NCBI GenBank assembly: GCA_000226015.1
Contig: JH153116.1
Span: forward strand, 7,483-53,689
From: Mnemiopsis leidyi
Lineage: Eukaryota > Ctenophora > Tentaculata > Lobata > Bolinopsidae
Direction of reading: 5' to 3'
Length of the DNA: 46,207 nucleotides
Positions 1 to 8,700 of the stretch are shown here, in pieces; positions within the stretch are counted from its first letter, which is position 1; the number at the start of each line of letters is the position of its first letter. The position numbers and the translations under genes were made by a program. A model generated the notes under the pieces. It saw nothing but the letters and a program-made list of their open reading frames with translations, was not told where the DNA came from and did no database searches.

Positions 1-1185
1 TTTGTTCAGTTTAGTATTTTAATGTATATTGATATGGGAATATACTTTTTCTACTGAGTCTGGGGCATTTTAGCATAATTGGTTACTGTATGATATGATT
101 TGATTGAAATTGTTTATTGAGTTGAATTGGTTTTGATATGATTATCAATATTCTATACATTTGGCTATAGTGGGTGCCCCATCAAAAGAATGTATTTCTT
201 ACTGGATGCACCCTGCATCACATGAGCAGCTTCTTTATATTGATAAATTATTTAGTCTTGAAATTATATTGTGATGCAAAATATTATAATTACAATTACA
301 AATTACATATAAAATTTTATTGAAACTTTATTTGAAAAAGCTTGAGCTTTATCTGAAGATAAACAATTAATAAAAGACACTGTGGAGCTTTAATGAAATG
401 GGCTTGAAACGTAGGCTGGAACGAATTTCCCCTGGTCACAAGTTCAACATTACGTTTACGTAACGCGCAAGGTCTTTCGAACTAAGAGACAACACGCCAA
501 CATAACCTAATTAGATGTAAAAGGCGCGCACGCAAGTGCATATGTTGCAATTTTGATTTATAGTAAGCAGACGAACATGCGAGTATGATAGGGACGGGGA
601 AATTCGTACCTTGAAAAGTTTTACAATGGGCTTTTGCTTTGGCACAACAAATATCATCAGGCTGCAAGTCTTAGTGGATCTAAATCTAGTCAGTTAAGTT
701 GGGGTCCAGAGTAAGAGTCCAAGGCACCCGGTGCCTCATCATGGATGTTACTGGTATCCCCAATCGTTTTTGTATTTTATTCAATATTTAGTTTTGTCTT
801 TGGCAGATAATCCAGCGGCCAAATTTTTCAGCCTTATGATATTCTGTGTCCTTTGTATTTACTGTTCCATTGTGTAATCAAATACTTCTTCGATAAAAGT
901 TTCAAATCGTTAAGATTAAAGATACCAAAAAAAACAAAATATACCCAACACATTATAAAATTTGAATTCGCAGAAATATGAGAGTTCCTTGGCGACTTTT
1001 TACAGGCAACTTAACAATAATAATAATAATAATAAGTAAATATTTATAGATCGCCCTATAGCTTAATGGAATTCAAAACCAAAAAAGATCTAACTCCAGC
1101 CATCTAAGGCGACTCAGGGTAAAGTTTTGAAATGAAAGATGTTTAAGAAACTAACATGAGCAAAAAGTGGAAATTTAACTAAGGC
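1..1185. other. Intergenic stretch without a recognisable gene
   Basis: The sequence is AT-rich. The few open frames are short and have no recognisable domain. The only structured item is a short AAT microsatellite near 1014-1035. I see no tRNA, no convincing splice-site chain and no conserved protein motif on either strand. Part of it may be further decayed mobile-element sequence belonging to the remnants just to the right, but nothing supports that directly. Confidence 0.5.
1014..1035. repeat. AAT trinucleotide microsatellite
   Basis: About seven uninterrupted units of AAT/ATA are seen. It is an ordinary simple repeat outside any gene. Confidence 0.9.
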
Positions 1186-1745
1186 TTAAAGTGCAACAAA
1201 TGCCTCCTTAAACAAGTGTGTTTTCAATGATTTTTTGAACTTGACAATGTCACAACATGTTCTCAATTCATACGGCAGATTGTTCCAAATCAATGGTCCA
1301 CAGAAAGAAAATCCTCGTTCAGTTCTTACAAGGTTAGCCACTGTTGGTGTCTTCAGCAGAAAAAAATCTTGGTCAGTGCGGAGTGTTTTCAGAGGCTGAT
1401 CTTTTACTTTGATACATGCCGTAAGGTAGCTTGGAGCAATGTTATTTAGACACTTGACCACCATCAAGGCAATCTTGAACTTTATCCTTTCTTTTATGGG
1501 CAGAAAATGGGCTTTTTGCAGGAGCGGTGTGACACTATCCCATTTATTATGAACTTCTTTACCAAAGAGAAATCTGGCACACGAATTTTGGACTTTTTGA
1601 AGCTTCTTCAAGAGCTTATCGGGTAATCCAAAGAAAAGTCCATTACAATAATCAAGTTTAGAGAAGATTAAGCAGTGTATAAGTTGCTTCTTGAGGTCAA
1701 AGTTCAGCTTAGAACCAATTGCTCTCAAATTCCTGAGCTGAATGT
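1186..1745 (-). mobile_element. 3' end of a non-LTR retrotransposon reverse transcriptase (CR1/L2/jockey-like), truncated
   Basis: The minus-strand frame holds the region after the reverse-transcriptase catalytic core of LINE elements. It contains FSKLDYCNGLFFGLP, then LQKVQNSCARFLFG, LPIKERIKFKI, CLNNIAPSYL, and RGFSFCGPLIWNNLPYELR followed by FKKSLKTHLF. These blocks occur in this order in CR1/L2/jockey-type elements of many invertebrates. The catalytic FADD-type motif and the endonuclease lie outside and are absent, so this is the typical 5'-truncated insertion. Homology can be followed slightly upstream of the open frame (IQLRNLRAIGSK) to about 1745. The preserved 180-codon frame suggests a fairly young copy. 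The subfamily cannot be fixed from this piece alone. Confidence 0.85.
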
Positions 1746-1921
1746 AGGAAAAAGAAACGTCACTATCTTAGTTAAGAAACATCACTATCTTGATAAGGTT
1801 CAAGACTTTTATAGTTCTTATCTTGTCTTTAGCTGAATAACGGACAATCAAATAATGGAATTACGGAAAAATGTCGTGCACATGTGCAGTTTAAAAGCGA
1901 CTGCCCAAACTGTAAATTATA

Positions 1922-2300
1922 CTAAATATATAATAGTTCTGATTGTTCCTCACGATTATTGAGGTCAGGCTTGTTCTTCAAAATCACCCTCGCCTCCTTG
2001 ATTTTCCTATCTGTTGTTTTTGATGCGTGTCGGAGGATTTTGAGTTCTAATCTAGGGTGATCACTGGCTGGGTGGTGGCTGTTATAGAGTTTTGTTAGTG
2101 GCATGTCTCTATAGGACTTTGCTGTAGGAATGTTGGCAGAACGGTAGTGTTCGATGAAATGTTCTCCAATTGGCCAATATGTATCCCCGTTGTAGATTCC
2201 TACACCAGATAGAAGGCATTCTGTGTATCTGCACCTCACTTCGTACACTATGTTTTGGACGGTACATTTTCAATTGTCTCCTAAGGTCAGACATTTACGA
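1922..2300 (-). mobile_element. GIY-YIG-type endonuclease fragment, probable mobile-element remnant
   Basis: The frame reads VYEVRCRYTECLL, then GIYNGDTYWPIGEHFIEHYR, RDMPLTKLYNSHHP and DRKIKEARVILKNKPDLNNREE. A conserved Y-x-G-x-T-x-R-x-[IL]-x-x-R-x-x-E-H stretch followed by a spaced Lys/Glu and a late LNR is the pattern of GIY-YIG nucleases fused to retroelements such as Penelope-like elements and to related selfish proteins. Here the usual Arg of the motif is Trp (TYWPIG) and the Cys-rich lead-in is interrupted, so the copy is decayed. An overlapping frame carries the residues just upstream, indicating a frameshift near 2250. The family assignment is an inference from motif order only. Confidence 0.5.
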
Positions 2301-2712
2301 CAGTTTTTCGTCATGCACCTCTCCTTGTCACGAGGTCATGATGAAGTGAGAAAGTCCCTCAGTTTTTTTGCCAGGTGTAGTGACAACATGAATAGGGATC
2401 TGCAAGGTTTTTGCAGCCCCTTTAATTTTTGCTGTACATTTGTCAGACAAAAAGGGATCTTGAGGCTCGTTACCTATTTCAGCTGCGAGTTTGATAATGT
2501 CGTCTATAGCTGTAGCCACTTTTATGTTTGTATACAAGGCTTTGATAACCGCTGTAAAAAATTTCTTCCCTTTGAGGTCAAAAATTTTTTCCGCTTTGTT
2601 AGGATGTCGTGGCTGTTTTTTTAGGTGGGATGGGACTGCCTCTAGGAGAGGGTTCAAGAGGAGACAGAGTAAGAAGGATATTCTGTCTATAGGGCTACTG
2701 CAATCGGTCTAA
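2301..2712 (-). pseudogene. Degraded coding remnant of unknown family, possibly upstream part of the same element
   Basis: A 109-codon minus-strand frame (2328-2657) has a protein-like composition (for example KKFFTAVIKALYTNIKVAT and IPIHVVTTPGKKTEGLSHF) but no domain I recognise. It is separated from the GIY-YIG piece by stops and lies in the right order to be its N-terminal neighbour. An equally long plus-strand frame overlaps it and has no better claim. I do not assign a function. Confidence 0.3.
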
Positions 2713-3299
2713 CTTAAGGAGATTCTGTTGCGATTGTGCAAGTAAACAGGTACATAAATCATGCTAGCATGTGACCCCAATCACAGTAGTCATTCTGTGA
2801 AACAACCTTACCTTCCAACAAGGAACTTTTCCCCGTCAGTAGGGCTGATAATTCCCCAAGTTTGGGTGCCTGTGAGGCAGGCCTTGCCCTGCTGAGCGAG
2901 CTTTGGCAGGAGTCTTGGGGTGCAGCCCCCAGTGGAGTCCAGGGGCAGAACCCCAGTGGGGGGTTAGCAGGCGAATTCCCCCGGAAAATTTCTGCAAAAA
3001 CATCATTGATTTGGTATGTTTTAAGGCAATCTGAGCTAAAAACGGCTAAAAAACACAACCCAAAAGCTTTCACATTATAATAGGAGGATGGGATTTCGAT
3101 CTTCGGGACAAGATTTAGATCTGGGGGACTTGATTCAGAACTGGGGGTTAATTTTGGAACTAAGGGATGTATTTTGGAACTGGGGGATGAAATTAGGAAC
3201 TTAGGGCAATTTTGGGTACTCCCCAGTTTGTCAAAATTTTTCCCCCATCAGCAATGCTGACCAGTTTTGGAACAACTTCTAACAAATTCTTCTTCTCAG
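2713..3299. other. Intergenic stretch with degenerate G-rich repeats
   Basis: Two kinds of low-complexity text are visible. At 2880-2990 there is a GC-rich block with repeated CCCCAGTGG-type words. At 3100-3230 a phrase close to TTTTGGAACTGGGGGATG recurs several times with changes. Neither carries a long frame. The last 20 bases before the next gene form a strong splice-acceptor sequence (TTCTTCTTCTCAG) ending one base before the RRP15 start codon. Confidence 0.5.
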
Positions 3300-3300
3300 G

Positions 3301-3909
3301 ATGACTACGATTGCATCTCACGAGTCCTTAGCGGCCATGGGGGATTTAGTCTCAAAACTTGTAGAGAAGCATGGAAAGAAGAATAAACAGATCTTGGATG
3401 GTGATTTTTCTGCTCGAAAAAGAAGAAAAGTTGACCAGAAATCAAAAAAAGAGCTAAGTGAGAAAAGGAAAGCCAAGAGAGAACTCTTAGAAATGGGAAG
3501 GATTGATAGTTCAAATACTGACATAGTAAATGAGCGAAGACTCAGCAGAATAGCTACCAAAGGAATAATACAGCTTTTTAATGCTGTTAAACAACACCAA
3601 AAAGATGTTGACAGTAAATTAAAGAAGGTAAAAACCGAAGCTCAACGAGATAAGATTCACCAAAGTATAAGAACTGGATCATTTTTGGATCTTGTTCGTC
3701 CCAAGACTAATCCTCCTGAAAAATCAGATGAGGACAAAAAATGGAATGTTTTAAAAGACGATTTTATGATGAATAATAAAGTGAAAGATTGGAAAAAGAC
3801 TGCTGATGAGGATGAGGAAGAAGAGGAAAGTGATGGGAGTATAGATGGAGATCTGGAATCAGATGACTCAGACGGCAAGTCAAATGATTCTGAATGTAGC
3901 AGTGATTAG
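3301..3909 (+). CDS. RRP15: RRP15-like ribosomal RNA processing protein
   Basis: This is a nucleolar protein of the RRP15 family, which acts in maturation of 60S ribosomal precursors. The diagnostic core is ERRLSRIATKGIIQLFNAVK followed by QHQKDVDSKLKK (residues about 79-108). Near the C-terminus comes WNVLKDDFMMNNKVKDWKK, the family's second conserved block (human counterpart WTILRDDFMM). The tail is strongly acidic with a D/E/S run. The N-terminal third is Lys/Arg rich (KKNKQILDGDFSARKRRKVD), as expected for a nucleolar protein. At 202 residues it is shorter than vertebrate RRP15 because the long acidic N-terminus is missing. The coding region has no intron. A strong acceptor sequence ends one base before ATG, so either a 5' exon lies upstream or a spliced leader is added there. 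PSMA4 follows on the same strand after 466 bases. Confidence 0.9.
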   Translation: MTTIASHESLAAMGDLVSKLVEKHGKKNKQILDGDFSARKRRKVDQKSKKELSEKRKAKRELLEMGRIDSSNTDIVNERRLSRIATKGIIQLFNAVKQHQKDVDSKLKKVKTEAQRDKIHQSIRTGSFLDLVRPKTNPPEKSDEDKKWNVLKDDFMMNNKVKDWKKTADEDEEEEESDGSIDGDLESDDSDGKSNDSECSSD

Positions 3910-4375
3910 CATATGTTAGAAAATTTTAACTTACAGTTTTTGATTTAACTTATTCAAGTCTGCTTCAATTCAGGTCGTTGAAATTTTGTGTGTCAACATA
4001 AGTTCAATGTCCCCAGCCAGAGCTGCACTGGAAATGCAATATTAAAGTATATTGAATCGTAATTCCTAGAAACTTTTATGTTATGGAAACAGGGGCATCG
4101 TTGAACTGTCGTTTTAATTTTTCTTTCTAGCAGAATGGACTGAAAACATCATATTCTACTACAGAGAAAACTATGCTTTAATGTAATATTTTAACTTCAT
4201 TGATTTTGATAGATTGGTGATTGCTAGAATCAGATTTTGATTGTCTTTCCTGAGCAAATTGGATTTTTAATTACAATCGCACCCAAATTTAAGTTCCCCT
4301 CTACAATGCTAATTGTCTCTATTTCTTAGAAAAATAACAAAACTCTGTTTCTTATGATATCACCTTTCAGACAAC
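3910..4375 (+). promoter_or_regulatory. Short RRP15-PSMA4 intergenic region with poly(A) signal and acceptor site
   Basis: An ATTAAA poly(A)-signal variant at 4041-4046 lies 132 bases after the RRP15 stop. The region ends with TATCACCTTTCAG, a good splice-acceptor sequence, five bases before the PSMA4 start codon. No TATA-like core promoter is obvious. The arrangement fits either a very compact promoter plus 5' UTR intron, or an operon-like pair resolved by trans-splicing. Confidence 0.45.
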
Positions 4376-5158
4376 ATGGCAAGACGTTATGACAGTCGCA
4401 CTACAACCTTCTCTCCTGAGGGTAGACTCTACCAAGTAGAATATGCTATGGAAGCTGTAGGTCATGCTGCCACGTGTTTGGGCATTCTGGCCAACGATGG
4501 TGTTGTGCTTGCAGTTGAGCGTAGAAATACCATAAATTCTTTGCTTGATGAATCTTTTGGTTCCGAAAAGATCTACAGGTTGGGTTCAGATGCAGCATGC
4601 AGTGTAGCTGGTATTACTAGTGATGCTAATGTTCTGACATCTCACCTCCGTTTGATTGCACAACGTTACGAGTTCACATATCAAGAAAGTATCCCAGTCG
4701 AACAGCTGGTCAGATCTGTCTGTGATATGAAGCAGAAATACACGCAGACGGGTGGTTTGAGGCCCTTTGGAGTTTCGCTCCTTTACATGGGCTGGGACAC
4801 CAGGTACGGGTTCCAACTGTACCAGTCTGACCCAAGCGGTAACTATGGGGGCTGGAAGGCAGCCTGTATTGGGCACAATCACGCAGCCGCTGTCTCTCTA
4901 TTGAAGCAAGAGTACAAAGATGCCGGATGCTCGATCAAGGAAGCGTTACATCTTGCTGTAAAGGTACTTAGCAAGACTCTGGATATCAACAAGTTGACGG
5001 CTGAGAAGATTCAGGTGGCAACTCTTACACGACAGGGGGACAGGACCATGATTAAAGTGCTGTCCATTGCTGACACCAACAAGCTTATTGCTGAGTATGA
5101 GATCGAAGCCAAGAGGATTGAAGATGAAAAGAAAGCTGCCAGTTCGAGCAAAGCGTAA
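4376..5158 (+). CDS. PSMA4: Proteasome subunit alpha type-4 (20S core alpha ring)
   Basis: The product is an alpha-type, non-catalytic subunit of the 20S proteasome, forming part of the outer ring that gates substrate entry. It begins [20 protein letters not shown], the alpha-subunit N-terminal signature (YDxxxTxFSPEGRLxQVEYA) used in ring assembly and gating. The PSMA4-specific blocks [26 protein letters not shown] and [14 protein letters not shown] are all present. The length of 260 residues matches the usual 261, with the Lys/Glu-rich C-terminal tail ([14 protein letters not shown]). No active-site Thr is expected or seen. The gene is intronless in the coding part, unlike the long-intron genes nearby. 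The start is fixed by homology and by the acceptor site five bases upstream. An AATAAA lies 428 bases beyond the stop. The assignment is essentially certain. Confidence 0.98.
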   Translation: MARRYDSRTTTFSPEGRLYQVEYAMEAVGHAATCLGILANDGVVLAVERRNTINSLLDESFGSEKIYRLGSDAACSVAGITSDANVLTSHLRLIAQRYEFTYQESIPVEQLVRSVCDMKQKYTQTGGLRPFGVSLLYMGWDTRYGFQLYQSDPSGNYGGWKAACIGHNHAAAVSLLKQEYKDAGCSIKEALHLAVKVLSKTLDINKLTAEKIQVATLTRQGDRTMIKVLSIADTNKLIAEYEIEAKRIEDEKKAASSSKA

Positions 5159-5585
5159 ATGAGACCGAGAACACTTTTTTTGCGGCAGTTGACTATTCAT
5201 ACTATTTAGAAATATTTATCCCTTGTTAAAATTTTCAGTCGAGAAAGTTGTAATTTGTCTTCAGTAGAAGATTGTAATTATTGAATTTGTATCGGCCAAG
5301 CGATAATATATCAATCTTGAAAGAGTTTGCAAACAACTTACTAATCAATGTTAACTTTAAGCTGGTCTTATATTGATAATAACTATAAGTTATTTCTCTT
5401 TCTTTGGGTTGACTGTTTGATACTGCTTTTCCAAGAATTGATGTTATTACTGTAGGAACATAATTTTATTATTTGTTCATATGAAAAAGTTTTTTTCACT
5501 TTTTAAACTTAAAATCTTTCAATATGAAAGTTATTTCGGTAATTGGTTATGTTTGACTCTGTCTGCATTCATCAGCAATTATGTT

Positions 5586-5591
5586 AATAAA
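5586..5591 (+). terminator. Poly(A) signal AATAAA of PSMA4
   Basis: A canonical AATAAA lies in the AT-rich 3' region of PSMA4, about 140 bases before the lipin start codon, with a T-rich stretch after it. It is the best candidate for the PSMA4 3' end. Confidence 0.6.
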
Positions 5592-5732
5592 ACATTTTGA
5601 AATTGTAACGATTTTTCATCAATGCAATCTAACCTACATATTTACTGTCATTAGGAAAGTAAAACTGACAATCAGACCAACCACCTATCATTTCGGATGA
5701 TTAGATGAGAGAGAAGTGTGTTTGACTAATAG

Positions 5733-8700
5733 ATGAATTATGTGACATCGATATTCAGCAGTGTAAAAGGCTATTATGACGGTATTAATGGGGCTACTCT
5801 CACAGGTCAGCAATTAAAGTTTACTTGTTTATCAACCTTACAAAGTTGTTGACCGAATGTGGTGAATGCACCATGCTGCACAATGTGCTTGAGTTGAATG
5901 CCAGCTGTTACTGGCGTCATGTTATCTATTTTTTCCTATTTCAGGTGCTCTAGATGTTATAGTTGTAAAGCAACCTGATGGCACTTTGTCATCCTCACCA
6001 TTCCATGTCAGATTTGGTAAACTCAACGTCCTCCAGAGTGCTGAGAAGTTGGTAAGATGAAACTTACATGGTTTTAAAATTAAGTTTACTTCACTTTAAA
6101 CTAACATCTTAGGTTACTTACTTTACTTTGAACTTACATTTTACAATTTTTAAAAATTCCATTGAGATCAGAAATTTTTGATGTACATATTTCATAATTC
6201 AATAACGAAATTTTTGCATACATTTAAAAGTAGCATCATAAGAATTTCACTTAAGGTGGATATAACAGTAAATGGACAACCAGTGAGTCTGCAGATGAAA
6301 CTCGGGGCTAACGGAGAGGCTTTCTTTGTCAAAACTGTTCTCGAAACAGATGTAAGATCCGGTAGTTATGCGTTTGCTTGCTCACAACCCCCGATTTTCA
6401 ATTTAGATTATTACAGACACCCCGGTAACAAGTTGGTCTTATATCACAGTAGTTTTTACAAGCAACAGTGTGTGAAAAACACTTTGTTCTTGCTTCAAAC
6501 ATCATTTTCAAGATTTTATTCAGAACTTATTGAAATTTTGATCATTCAAACTTCGAAAGAATTTCACCAAGGTATTGCAAAATGCAAATATAAACTCATG
6601 TTTAATATGCTCTAAAATTCCAGGAAGAATATTCGCTAATCGATACAGAACTGTACCAATCTGCCTCCCCAATACAAACTGATAGTCCTATGATCCATTC
6701 GGAAAGAGAACGCCGTAGACAGGTAAACTTGCTATTAAGTATAGCTTGACTCTGTATTATTTCTTTATTTCTTGTTAACTTCGAAAGCACGTGTTACAAT
6801 TGTGTCTCAAACAACTTCAAACATCTTGATTTAAACTCTGGGCAACTCTCGAATTACAGGCATCGACGGTGACTGAGGAGGAAACTGAATTTTCTGATTC
6901 GTCGTCTGATCAGGTAGCTTCACGTGAATATTTGTTAGATCAGGTAGCTTCACGTGAATATTTGTTAGATCAGGTTGCTTCACGTGAATATTTGTTAGAT
7001 CAGTAGCTTCACGTGAAAATTTGTTAGATCAGGTAGCTTTACGTGAATATTTGTTAGATCAGGTAGCTTCACGTGAATATTTGTTAGATCAGGGAGGCGG
7101 GAGATTCACGTGAATATATATGTTAAATCAACTAAGTACCTGAAATATAGGGAACCCTTCAAAACATGCTTTAAAGAAGTCACGTGATAACTCTAATATC
7201 ACGTGATGATATTCTATTCAGGATGACGGTTTCTATGGAGACCGATACGGAGCTGAGGATTGTTTGTCTGACAGTGAACTTCTTGCTACCCAACACAGAC
7301 AACAGAATATGGACATCAACAATCGGATAGTTTGGGATTGGGGCGATCTCCCTCACGAGAACAGATTGGTACTTGCCATTATTTCTTTCTCTGAATAAGT
7401 TAGATCTTTAACAGCGTTTTTTGTAAATAAGTTATAACCTAAACAGCAATTTTGTGTATTGATTTGCCGGTTACTCAAACGTCTACTTAATTTTCCAGAA
7501 GAGTAATCACTGTTGTTAGTCATATTCCCATGTAACAAGTTCATATGACGATACTCCTAAGGATGCTGCAGATTGTCGAATTTAGATAAATCATCACTCT
7601 TCTTCAGCAGGACCAACCTACGGAATCGAGCGCTGACGAAGAGGGACCTTCCTTCATGAGGGGAATGTGGGAGTACATGGGACGCGGGAGACGCAAGCGC
7701 AAAAACACTTTCAGCGGCACAATCGTGGGTACATTTTTGATTTTACTATGTATAGTGAGCGATGAAGTTAAATTTTAACTGTGATAAGTTGTAACTTGTA
7801 TCTTCAGACTTTACTTAACATATGAACAACAGCTTTACCTTACAAAATACCGCAGGACGTACAGGATGGAATGTTTCTGGACGATATCGACACTGATGAT
7901 CCCAGAGCAGTTTCACATTACTTCGGTGTTCGCTCAAACAGACGAACAAAGTATGTATTGTGTCTGAGTGTCTGTGTTTGCGTAAATGACTCTTCAAGTT
8001 AACTTAGATAGTCCTGGGTCTCTGGGTCACGTCCTTTTCCTTCTGCAAATTTGTAAAAATTAGGTGTACATGGGTCAAATTTCATTATGAACCTCGAAGT
8101 TTTCACCATTATCAAATTTCTTACAAATAGAATTTTTGGGAAAAGATAAAAAGAAACATGTGTTTTCTGATCTCTAATATGACACAATAGTTCTTACAGG
8201 TACAATGAAGATAACGACAGTGATGAAATGCTAAAACATGGTATGATAGCAAAGCTCTATTATTTTTTCAATCTCTAATACTTTTTTTCCAAAGGCAAAA
8301 AAGTAAAGATGATGGATTATAATGGTCGGATTTTTGGGTGGGGTATGAGGGTAGTTAGGTAGATGGCGAAGAAATTCAACACATGGTGCGAGCCACTGTT
8401 ACCGCGTACGTAACACTATCAGAGTATTACTCACAAGTATTATATCAATTTAAAAATCAATGTTAATGCTTATCTAACTAACCTATGGTTATTATTTGAC
8501 TGCATCGTTGTAATTATCCACGTCCGTTCGTTTTAATAGCTAAGATTTCATGGCCGGTTTTAAGTTTTTGGAACCGAAAACCAGTACATATCTACAGCAG
8601 CCTGTATCATCAGACAAAAACTGCAATAAAATTGTTTAAGTTTTACGGCAAATATTTTCGCTGTAGCTGCCGTGGTATTCCATCAGCAGTCTTTGCGGCA

